From Ruminococcus sp. (lineage in GTDB: Bacteria > Bacillota > Clostridia > Oscillospirales > Ruminococcaceae): a stretch of 9,481 bases of DNA. This document shows positions 1 to 5,277 of this stretch, one piece after another (positions within the stretch are counted from its first letter, which is position 1; every line of letters starts with the position of its first letter). The notes under the pieces were generated by a model that worked only from the letters and a program-made list of their open reading frames with translations, ran no database searches and was not told where the DNA came from. Both the position numbers and the translations under genes were made by a program. The DNA lies in NCBI GenBank assembly GCA_003488415.1, contig DNLQ01000209.1:1-9481 (forward strand), written 5' to 3'.

Positions 1-672
1 CAGTTCAAGGACAAGAGCCAGCGCCACCCCGATGACGTTAATGCAGGTCTGTTCACATATCCGTCCCTTATGGCTGCCGACATCCTCGCCTACAACGCCG
101 ATATGGTACCTGTAGGCGTAGACCAGAAGCAGCACCTGGAGCTTGCAAGAAATATCGCTCAGCGCTTCAACCAGCGCTACGGCGACTTCTTTACCCTGCC
201 CGAGCCTCTTATCCTTGAGGTAGGCGCAAAGGTCATGTCTCTCCAGGATCCCACAAAGAAAATGTCCAAGTCCGACGAGAACCCCAATGCCTGCGTGCTT
301 ATACTGGACGACAAGGATACTATCATCAGAAAGTTCAAGCGTGCAGTTACCGACAGCGAGGCTGAGGTAGTGTTCCGTGAGGGCAAGGACGGCATCAACA
401 ACCTTATGACTATCTATTCAAGCGTTACAGGAAAGAGCTTCGCCGATATAGAGGCAGAGTTCGCAGGCAAGGGCTACGGCGATTTCAAGCTCGCTGTAGG
501 CGAGGCTGTTGCAGATCACCTGGAGCCTGTACGCACCGAGTTCGACAGACTCATAGCTGACAAGGCATACCTGAAGGAATGCTATACCGCCGGCGCTCAG
601 CAGGCTATGAAGATCTCCGGAAAGATAGTATCAAAGGTATACCACAAGGTAGGCTTCGTAGATCCGAGGTAA
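1..672 (+). CDS. trpS: Tryptophan--tRNA ligase, 3' part (5' end outside window)
   Basis: Class Ic aminoacyl-tRNA synthetase that charges tRNA-Trp with tryptophan using ATP in the cytoplasm. The frame is open from base 1, so the gene enters from the left; the ATG at 70 is internal. About 223 residues are visible of a family length near 330-340, and the N-terminal HIGH-type ATP motif lies outside. Visible hallmarks are the run MVPVGVDQKQHLELARNIA, where family members bind the substrate and position the Rossmann core, and KKMSKSDEN (KMSKS loop, bases 259-273), which stabilises the adenylation transition state. The C-terminal helical tRNA-binding part ends in KVGFVDPR and looks complete. No convincing intrinsic terminator follows before mazG. 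Identification is from family motifs and is very secure. Confidence 0.97.
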   Translation, partial: QFKDKSQRHPDDVNAGLFTYPSLMAADILAYNADMVPVGVDQKQHLELARNIAQRFNQRYGDFFTLPEPLILEVGAKVMSLQDPTKKMSKSDENPNACVLILDDKDTIIRKFKRAVTDSEAEVVFREGKDGINNLMTIYSSVTGKSFADIEAEFAGKGYGDFKLAVGEAVADHLEPVRTEFDRLIADKAYLKECYTAGAQQAMKISGKIVSKVYHKVGFVDPR

Positions 673-698
673 AAGCGCTTTTAAAGCGTAATACCGTG

Positions 699-723
699 AT
701 TTTTGACAAAACAAGTCAAAAAT
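699..723. repeat. AT-rich inverted repeat in trpS-mazG gap
   Basis: The arms ATTTTTGAC (699-707) and GTCAAAAAT (715-723) are perfectly complementary around a 7-base loop. The stem is AT-rich and no T-run follows, so it is at best a weak terminator or a processing hairpin. The left arm includes TTGACA (703-708), a perfect -35 hexamer, but no -10 hexamer lies at 16-18 bp. Just upstream, the trpS stop codon sits inside a small palindrome, AAAAGCGCTTTT (671-682). The role is unknown. Confidence 0.4.
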
Positions 724-812
724 CCACCGCATTATCCGTAAAAACTACAAAAATGCAAAAATCAGTTGCTTTTTTATGAATTTTAAGGTATCATAAAAGG
801 AGTGCTTTTCCC

Positions 813-1625
813 ATGGTTGAATACCAGCAGAAGAATAACTATTCTATCGGCGATCTGCTCGACATCGTCCGCCTCCTGAGAAGCGAGGGCGGCTGTCCCT
901 GGGACATCGAACAGACGCATGAATCGATAAAAAGCGACCTCATCGAGGAGACCTATGAAGTCATCGAAGCCATAGATCTGAAAGATACAGCTCTGCTCCG
1001 TGAGGAGCTGGGTGACGTGCTGCTCCAGGTGGTGTTCCATACACGCATCGAGGAGGAGAAAGGACACTTCAACTTTGACAGAGTCTGCGATGAGATATGC
1101 AAGAAGCTCATCGTCCGTCACCCCCATGTTTTCGGAGATGTCAAAGCTGACTCCACAGAGCAGGTGCTTAAAAACTGGGACGCTATCAAAATGGAGACCA
1201 AAGGTCAGGAGACTTATACCGATACGCTGGAAAGCGTGGCAAAGTCCCTGCCGGCTCTTATGCGTGCCCAGAAAGTCGGCAAGCGTGCAATGCGTGCAGG
1301 TATGGACTTCCGTACCGCACAGGACGCTATAGCCTGCATTTCCGCTGAGAAGGCTGAGCTTGATGCTGCCGTTGCCAGCGGCGATGCGGACAATATAAGC
1401 GAAGAGCTGGGAGATCTTCTTTTCTCCTGCGTAAATGCTGCACGCCATCTGGGCGTGGACGCTGAGCAAGCGCTGACAGACTCCACTGAAAAGTTCATCC
1501 GCCGTTTTGCAGAGACAGAGAAACTGGTCTCCGCAGAGGGAAAGGATATGAAGTCGCTGCCCATCGAGACACTGGACACCTATTGGGATAAGGCAAAAGA
1601 AATTATTAATCCGGAGGAAAGATAA
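813..1625 (+). CDS. mazG: Nucleoside triphosphate pyrophosphohydrolase MazG
   Basis: Hydrolyses (d)NTPs to NMPs plus pyrophosphate, cleaning aberrant nucleotides from the pool; cytoplasmic, Mg-dependent all-alpha NTP pyrophosphatase family. The length, 270 residues, matches two-domain MazG (about 260-270). The N-terminal domain carries GGCPWD (26-31), QTH (34-36) and the metal-binding pair EETYE (45-49) and EELGD (64-68), followed by RHPHVFGD (102-109). The C-terminal repeat carries a second EELGD (197-201) and RHLGVDAEQAL. The ATG at 813 is supported by AAAGGAG at 796-802, 10 bases upstream. The stop codon is one base before the hup start, so the two are co-transcribed and probably translationally coupled. 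In Bacillus the homologue is the C-terminal part of the YabN fusion; the tetrapyrrole methylase half is absent here. Confidence 0.96.
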   Translation: MVEYQQKNNYSIGDLLDIVRLLRSEGGCPWDIEQTHESIKSDLIEETYEVIEAIDLKDTALLREELGDVLLQVVFHTRIEEEKGHFNFDRVCDEICKKLIVRHPHVFGDVKADSTEQVLKNWDAIKMETKGQETYTDTLESVAKSLPALMRAQKVGKRAMRAGMDFRTAQDAIACISAEKAELDAAVASGDADNISEELGDLLFSCVNAARHLGVDAEQALTDSTEKFIRRFAETEKLVSAEGKDMKSLPIETLDTYWDKAKEIINPEER

Positions 1626-1626
1626 A

Positions 1627-1935
1627 ATGACTAAGACCGAACTTATCAACTCTATTTCTGAGAAGGCTAATTGCACTAAGAAGGATGCAGGCGCTGCTCT
1701 TGAGGCTACACTGGCTGCTATCCAGGAAGCTCTCGTAAACGGTGATAAGGTTACTATCACCGGCTTCGGTACATTTGATGTTCGTGAGAGAGGCGAAAAG
1801 ACAGTTCTGAACCCCCAGACAAAGAAGAAGATGGTTTGCCCTCCCAGCAAGGCTCCCGCTTTCAAGGCTGGCAGAGCTCTGAAGGAAGCTGTAAATGCTC
1901 CCAAGGCAAAGGCTTCCAAGACAAAGAAGAAGTAA
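1627..1935 (+). CDS. hup: HU-family nucleoid DNA-binding protein with lysine-rich tail
   Basis: Small dimeric histone-like protein that bends and compacts DNA; 102 residues against about 90 for typical HU. The helical body (1-40) is followed by the signature ITGFGTFDVRER (44-55), the beta arm with conserved NPQT (62-65), and PAFKAGRALKEAV (77-89). Residues 91-102 (APKAKASKTKKK) form a basic extension. At the arm tip the usual GRNP reads VLNP, so the common arginine before Asn-Pro is leucine. The ribosome binding site GGAGG (1613-1617) lies inside the end of mazG, 9 bases before the ATG. Codons are strongly biased (GCT for Ala, AAG for Lys, GGC for Gly) compared with mazG, which fits high expression. 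A strong terminator follows at once. The exact symbol (hup or hbs) is a naming choice. Confidence 0.96.
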   Translation: MTKTELINSISEKANCTKKDAGAALEATLAAIQEALVNGDKVTITGFGTFDVRERGEKTVLNPQTKKKMVCPPSKAPAFKAGRALKEAVNAPKAKASKTKKK

Positions 1936-1961
1936 TCAGTATTACTCACTGAGTCAATAAA

Positions 1962-1991
1962 AGGGGACGGAATACCGTCCCCTGTTTCTTT
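1962..1991 (+). terminator. Intrinsic terminator between hup and rqcP
   Basis: The stem GGGGACGG (1963-1970) and CCGTCCCC (1975-1982) is perfect around an AATA loop, extends by one A-T pair to 9 bp, and is followed by the T-rich tract TGTTTCTTT. It ends only 17 bases before the rqcP start codon, and the rqcP ribosome binding site begins just after it. Most hup transcripts should stop here, with read-through feeding rqcP. Confidence 0.85.
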
Positions 1992-2008
1992 ATGGAAGGA
2001 GTATATCT

Positions 2009-2251
2009 ATGCGGCTGGACAAATACCTCAAGGTCACAAGACTTATCAAGCGCCGTACCGTTGCCAACGAAGCCTGTGACGCCGAGAAGATCATCGTCAA
2101 CGGCAAGGCTGCCAGAGCCTCCTATGACGTAAAGGTCGGCGACGTCATCGAGATCAATATGGGCACCCGTCCGCTGAAGGTAAAGGTGCTGAATGTGACT
2201 GAACACGCCACTAAAGAAAATGCAGCCGATAACTACACTGTTATAGGCTGA
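2009..2251 (+). CDS. rqcP: S4-domain RNA-binding protein RqcP (YabO/Hsp15 family)
   Basis: Ribosome quality control factor. In Bacillus, RqcP (YabO) binds the large subunit with RqcH at obstructed ribosomes and supports poly-alanine tailing of stalled peptides. The 80 residues match the family length. The start MRLDKYLKVTRLIKRRT is the hallmark of the S4 domain, followed by VNGKAARASYDVKVGD and the C-terminal NYTVIG resembling the Bacillus tail. The ATG at 2009 has GGAAGGAG at 1994-2001, 7 bases away. The order mazG-hup-rqcP is the usual clostridial one; yabP, yabQ and divIC, which follow in spore formers, are absent. Expression probably depends on read-through of the terminator at 1962-1991, since no separate promoter is apparent. 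Hsp15 is the enterobacterial relative; the position after mazG-hup favours RqcP. Confidence 0.92.
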   Translation: MRLDKYLKVTRLIKRRTVANEACDAEKIIVNGKAARASYDVKVGDVIEINMGTRPLKVKVLNVTEHATKENAADNYTVIG

Positions 2252-2280
2252 AAAAAGGGACTGCATAAGGGCAGCTCCCT
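2251..2280 (-). terminator. Terminator for the leftward epimerase gene
   Basis: Read on the minus strand, AGGGAGCTGC (2280-2271) pairs with GCAGTCCCT (2264-2256), giving a 9-bp stem with one bulged base and a 6-base loop, followed by a run of T (complement of 2251-2256). This is a standard intrinsic terminator for the gene at 2378-3337. It abuts the rqcP stop codon, so no bases are wasted between the convergent genes. Confidence 0.75.
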
Positions 2281-2374
2281 CCGGCGGAACGTGGCATAAA
2301 ATTACCGAGCCCATAATTCAGGCTCGGTAATCCACTTTTTCCGTTAAGAGGGCTGACTTAAAGCAGTCCCTTTT
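2253..2374. repeat. 12-bp terminal inverted repeats enclosing the convergent terminators
   Basis: AAAAGGGACTGC (2253-2264) is perfectly inverted at 2363-2374. The arms enclose the whole 122-bp gap and can pair with each other or with their local partners (2271-2280 and 2349-2355). The ends resemble those of a small mobile repeat, but paired terminators explain them too, and no flanking target duplication is evident. Confidence 0.55.
2301..2340 (+). terminator. Main terminator for rqcP
   Basis: ATTACCGAGCC (2301-2311) and GGCTCGGTAAT (2321-2331) form a perfect 11-bp stem with a 9-base loop, followed after four bases by TTTTT (2336-2340). On the opposite strand the same hairpin is followed by ATTTTATG, so it may also act weakly leftward. 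Confidence 0.8.
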
Positions 2375-2376
2375 GT
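2349..2376 (+). terminator. Second rightward hairpin before the epimerase stop
   Basis: AGGGCTG (2349-2355) pairs with CAGTCCCT (2364-2371) through 7 bp with one bulged T, followed by TTTTG. It mirrors the leftward hairpin at 2251-2280 and could catch rightward transcripts that pass the main terminator. Confidence 0.5.
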
Positions 2377-2377
2377 G

Positions 2378-3337
2378 TTACTTGGTATTGTGTATGTCCC
2401 AGCGTGGATTCGTCAGCTTTGCAGCCTTGGTATTGTCGAGCATATTATTGTTCTCCAGCTTGGACAGATCCAGATAGCGGTAATTGGACTTTTCCTCCTT
2501 ATTGCCGAACAGTCCCTTCAGCTTGGAGATAGCTCCGCCGGGAGACTTCTGGATAACTGCGCCGAGGTGGTGATTTTCCTTCATGAAGTTAATGATCTCA
2601 GAGGCAGTTATCAGTAACTTATCGCTTACGTTATATACTCCGGCATAGGACATATCATCAGCATTATTTACGAAGCAGAGCAGGAAATCTACCAGGTTGT
2701 GTACGCAGCAGAACTGGAAGCCGTAGTTTCCTCTGCCGTATACGAACGTCGTTCCGTCCTTGGGATCGGTTATCTTTGCCACAAGGTTGTCTGTGAAGTT
2801 CTTGGTATATACCGGCGCAAATCTTACGATACACACCATTGTACTCGGATGATGCTTCATCTCCTCTACAAGAGCCTTTTCTGAACTCAGCTTCATGTGA
2901 GCATAATTGGTGGAAGGCTTCAGCTCATTGTCCTCACGGATAGGCTCACGAGTCTTAGGAAACTCGTATACCTGATCTGTGCTGAGCAGTATGATCTTAC
3001 TTACCTCTTCCGTCATTGCATAACGGTAAATAAACTTATCGCAAGCCTTCGCATCGCTCATCTGCTTTTCTGTAACTACAGGGCCGAGATCATTGTCAAC
3101 CGTACAAGCGGCATGGATCAGTACATTGATCTTATTCTTTTCAAATATTTCGGCAAATTTATTCTTATCTGTAGGGGAGCACTGGATAAAGCTGTAATGG
3201 AGCTTTCCTTCGTTATATCCGCATTCCTCGTTGTCTACCGCTATCACCTCGAAGCCCTTCTTCAGCAGGCCCGAGCAGATATGCTGACCTATGAGACCGC
3301 AGCCTCCTGTAACGAGAACCTTCTGCATTTCTTCCAT
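2378..3337 (-). CDS. NAD(P)-dependent epimerase/dehydratase-like protein (extended SDR)
   Basis: Extended short-chain dehydrogenase of 319 residues, the family most often acting on nucleotide sugars. The N-terminal Rossmann motif TGGCGLIG (10-17) fits TGxxGxxG, and D35 at the end of the second strand suggests preference for NAD over NADP. LLSTDQVY (117-124) supplies the Ser/Thr position, and YAHMK (145-149) is the catalytic YxxxK. The C-terminal substrate domain includes VYNVSD (234-239). The substrate cannot be named, as no sugar-pathway genes lie nearby. The protein has about ten cysteines, which is many for this family in a cytosolic setting. The ATG at 3337 is chosen because AAGGAGG (complement of 3345-3351) lies 7 bases upstream; it has its own promoter. 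The fold is secure and the reaction unknown. Confidence 0.88.
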   Translation of the reverse strand: MEEMQKVLVTGGCGLIGQHICSGLLKKGFEVIAVDNEECGYNEGKLHYSFIQCSPTDKNKFAEIFEKNKINVLIHAACTVDNDLGPVVTEKQMSDAKACDKFIYRYAMTEEVSKIILLSTDQVYEFPKTREPIREDNELKPSTNYAHMKLSSEKALVEEMKHHPSTMVCIVRFAPVYTKNFTDNLVAKITDPKDGTTFVYGRGNYGFQFCCVHNLVDFLLCFVNNADDMSYAGVYNVSDKLLITASEIINFMKENHHLGAVIQKSPGGAISKLKGLFGNKEEKSNYRYLDLSKLENNNMLDNTKAAKLTNPRWDIHNTK

Positions 3338-3403
3338 GCTTACGCCTCCTTCCTGATCACCGCAGCTTCTGAGCGCTGTGCGATCATTTCCCCTGATTCT
3401 TGT

Positions 3404-3432
3404 ATTATATCATATTTCAAAGTGTTTTGCAA
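3404..3432 (-). promoter_or_regulatory. Sigma-A-type promoter of the epimerase gene
   Basis: On the minus strand, TTGCAA (3432-3427) and TATAAT (3409-3404) are 17 bp apart, with an extended TG one base before the -10. Transcription should start near 3397, giving a leader of about 60 bases. It separates this gene from the solute-binding protein gene upstream, so the two need not be one operon. Confidence 0.8.
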
Positions 3433-3466
3433 TACCTTTTTGTGCTGTGTTAATATTATACAGCTA

Positions 3467-4876
3467 TTATTCTGCGCTTTGTATCGGATCGGCGTTTATA
3501 TCATCGATAAGTGTCTGAACAACAGGATCTATGGAATCAAATGTCTCGTTCCACGGAACGCCCTGCTTTGCGGCTGCTCTGAGCTGCTGGTCAAGGAGCT
3601 CCTCACAGTCATTTGATGCTCCTGCTGAGAAATCAAAGAATGTGTTCGCCTCTGCAAGATCCTGAAGCTCATGCTGCATATCCACCATTTCGTCAGTCCA
3701 GCCGTAATCCTCACGGAACTGCTTATCTGCTACCTCTCCTACAGTATCGTCCATCATAACGAAACGCTTGCAGTCAAGGAAGCGTGCAGCGCCCTCGGGA
3801 TTATTACCGCCTGTAATAAAGGCATAAGCCTCCATTCCTACAGGTATATAATACTCGTCAGCCTTCGGATCCCTGGGCATAGGAACAAAGAATGCGTCCT
3901 CGCCGTATCTTGTCTTCCAGCTTCCGGGCTCCTTATAGAACTCGTAGAGTCCCACGGGATAGAAAAGCACCTTTCCCTCTCCCACGTACTCCGGATGTGA
4001 ATCCCATCCGTAATCGCCTACGCCTATAGCGACACAGCCGGCTGAGTTGAGATCGTAGAGCAGGTTCTGCACCCTCTCCATAGCCGGATCGCTGAGGTTG
4101 TTCACCAGCTTGCCGTCCTCAAGTCCTATAGCCGGAACTCCGGTGGTATTCATAAGGGCAAACTCAAACCACCAGCCCTCAAGACCGTAGTGCTGTTTCT
4201 CCGGATCAACGAAGGTCTTCAGCATTTTCTCGAAAGTGTCCCAGTCCCATCTGCCCTGCCTGTAAAGGTCGGCAGGATCCTCAAGTCCGGCTTCCTGTAT
4301 GGTCTTGCGGTTATATACGCAGGCTACTTTATCGCCAACAACCTGGGTAACTACCATGTAATGCCTGTCAGCCCACAGAAGCCCGTCGTTGAGCTCCTGC
4401 ACGTCCTCCCACAGAGGCGAGCTGAAGTCTATATACTCATCCACGGGAGCAAACATACTCTTTACAGCACCCTTGGGGAATGCGTCTCCGTCATTGGCAG
4501 CAAACAGGTCAACGCCGTCGCCGCTGGAGATGACCTCTGCAAGTCTCTCGTAGCGGTTCTCCCAGGTACAGGGTATCCACTCGATCTTTCCGCCGTACTT
4601 CTCCTCGAATACTACCAGCTCTGTAGGCTTGTTCTTGCCTGTTCCGTCAGGATTTATATCCCATGTTGCCAGCCACTTCACAGTTTTGTTCTCCAGTTCC
4701 GTATCCGGAAGCAGCTCCGACTCCTCAGCAGCCTGAGATACAGCATCACGAACCTCTGAAGTAACATCCCTGTCGTAGCTTACCTGTGATGTACCGCCTG
4801 CGCTGCATGAGGTGGTGAGCGCCGCAGTCATAACAGTCAGCAGCAGAGCCGAGATAAACGCTCTGGTCTTTTTCAT
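3467..4876 (-). CDS. Extracellular solute-binding lipoprotein, ABC-type importer component
   Basis: Substrate-capture lipoprotein of the kind that delivers sugars or oligosaccharides to a membrane permease (SBP_bac_1-like). The 469 residues begin with MKKTR, a hydrophobic segment (7-20) and the lipobox LTTSC, with lipid attachment predicted at C24. An acidic Ser/Glu-rich spacer (about 29-62) precedes the periplasmic-binding-protein fold, in which VKWLATWDIN, FEEKYGGKIEW, DLFAANDGDAFPKG and the tryptophan-rich GRWDWDTFEKML are typical. Aromatic residues are abundant, as in carbohydrate binders, but the ligand is unknown. No permease or ATPase gene is adjacent on either side, so it is an orphan. 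The start at 4876 has AAAGGAG (complement of 4884-4890), 7 bases away. Its promoter lies about 100 bases upstream. Only a weak hairpin follows the stop codon. Confidence 0.88.
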   Translation of the reverse strand: MKKTRAFISALLLTVMTAALTTSCSAGGTSQVSYDRDVTSEVRDAVSQAAEESELLPDTELENKTVKWLATWDINPDGTGKNKPTELVVFEEKYGGKIEWIPCTWENRYERLAEVISSGDGVDLFAANDGDAFPKGAVKSMFAPVDEYIDFSSPLWEDVQELNDGLLWADRHYMVVTQVVGDKVACVYNRKTIQEAGLEDPADLYRQGRWDWDTFEKMLKTFVDPEKQHYGLEGWWFEFALMNTTGVPAIGLEDGKLVNNLSDPAMERVQNLLYDLNSAGCVAIGVGDYGWDSHPEYVGEGKVLFYPVGLYEFYKEPGSWKTRYGEDAFFVPMPRDPKADEYYIPVGMEAYAFITGGNNPEGAARFLDCKRFVMMDDTVGEVADKQFREDYGWTDEMVDMQHELQDLAEANTFFDFSAGASNDCEELLDQQLRAAAKQGVPWNETFDSIDPVVQTLIDDINADPIQSAE

Positions 4877-4934
4877 ATCATTACTCCTTTTTTCTTAATC
4901 CGTTTTCTCCGTTTCCCTGTTATCCGGATGTCCT

Positions 4935-4952
4935 TGATCCGGTTGCCGATCA
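4935..4952 (-). promoter_or_regulatory. Hairpin in the leader of the solute-binding protein mRNA
   Basis: TGATCCGG (4935-4942) and CCGATCA (4946-4952) form a 7-bp stem with one bulged base and a 3-base loop. It lies within the predicted 99-base leader. A neighbouring palindrome, ATCCGGAT (4922-4929), shares the core. It could be an operator or an mRNA structure; nothing in the sequence decides which. Confidence 0.35.
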
Positions 4953-4981
4953 TATAGTCACACCTTATATATTGTATCATT

Positions 4982-5011
4982 ATTATACCATTTTTCCCTT
5001 CTGAAAGTCAA
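4982..5011 (-). promoter_or_regulatory. Sigma-A-type promoter of the solute-binding lipoprotein gene
   Basis: On the minus strand, TTGACT (5011-5006) and TATAAT (4987-4982) are separated by 18 bp, with TGG immediately before the -10 giving an extended -10. Transcription should start near 4975, leaving a leader of about 99 bases before the start codon at 4876. Confidence 0.82.
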
Positions 5012-5179
5012 TAATCAAAATCAATATAATTTCGGCAGATTTATGGTTAATTTGCTGTAGGGAAAGAAAAATCTGTACAATCTGTATAGGATTGAAAGTC
5101 ACTGAATCACTTCTGTCTGCCGTCCGGAGCGTCTTTGCAGTTTTGCTTAGGCGAAATGCCCAAATATCAACCACGTAAT

Positions 5180-5217
5180 ATGTCACACTAATAGAAATTT
5201 CAGAAAAAGCGTGACAT
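5180..5217. promoter_or_regulatory. Inverted repeat ATGTCAC-N24-GTGACAT over the -35 region
   Basis: The 7-bp arms at 5180-5186 and 5211-5217 are perfectly complementary. The right arm contains the -35 hexamer GTGACA of the carboxypeptidase promoter. The 24-base spacing is wide for a single dimer site, so this may be two half-sites or chance. Confidence 0.35.
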
Positions 5218-5239
5218 TTTAAGTAAATTGTGATATAAT
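5211..5239 (+). promoter_or_regulatory. Promoter of the carboxypeptidase/two-component operon
   Basis: GTGACA (5211-5216, five of six bases of consensus) and TATAAT (5234-5239) are 17 bp apart, with TGA before the -10 giving an extended -10. Transcription should start near 5246, about 32 or 56 bases before the two candidate start codons. Confidence 0.82.
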
Positions 5240-5246
5240 TTACTTA
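5220..5246. promoter_or_regulatory. Perfect 10-bp dyad covering the -10 box, candidate operator
   Basis: TAAGTAAATT (5220-5229) and AATTTACTTA (5237-5246) are exact inverted copies separated by 7 bases. The dyad spans the promoter spacer, the -10 box and the predicted start site, which is a classic repressor position. The dimeric symmetry suits a TetR-, GntR- or MarR-like repressor more than OmpR-family regulators, which usually bind direct repeats. No such repressor is encoded in the window. It could alternatively form an mRNA hairpin only if transcription began further upstream. Confidence 0.6.
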
Positions 5247-5277
5247 GAGGTTTTTACATAACCGGCTATGACCTACA

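Larger units (their letters stand above)
4877..5277. other. Divergent intergenic region (401 bp), regulatory content only
   Basis: An AT-rich gap between two divergent genes. It holds the leftward promoter (4982-5011), the rightward promoter (5211-5239) and two inverted repeats around the latter. Between them, 5012-5180 has no credible gene: the only open frame, on the minus strand, starts with GTG, lacks a ribosome binding site and runs over both promoters. A second possible rightward promoter is TTGCTG (5052-5057), 18 bp, TACAAT (5076-5081), associated with a direct repeat AATCTGTA at 5070-5077 and 5079-5086. I see no riboswitch that I can name. Confidence 0.6.

Noticed and set aside
766..794. 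TTGCTT-17-TATCAT promoter-like pair before mazG
   Set aside because: Transcription would start near 801, inside the mazG ribosome binding site (796-802), removing it; more likely AT-rich chance.
783..1949. 388-residue minus-strand open frame opposite mazG and hup
   Set aside because: It lies wholly over two securely identified plus-strand genes, has no recognisable domain and results from their codon bias.
3433..3466. Terminator for the solute-binding protein gene
   Set aside because: Only a 5-bp stem (GCTGT/ACAGC) with an 11-base loop and a short A-rich tail is present; too weak to call.
2897..3616. 239-residue plus-strand open frame across the epimerase and solute-binding protein genes
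   Set aside because: It crosses two genes read on the other strand and their intergenic promoter, and is Cys/Leu-rich without a recognisable fold.
5087..5175. Possible riboswitch-like stretch with GCAAAG and GGCGAAATGCC segments
   Set aside because: I compared it with the cyclic-di-GMP class and found only scattered resemblance; the required stems do not form, and orientation relative to both genes is unhelpful.
4983..5186. 67-residue minus-strand open frame in the divergent gap
   Set aside because: It starts with GTG without a ribosome binding site and overlaps the promoter of the solute-binding protein gene.
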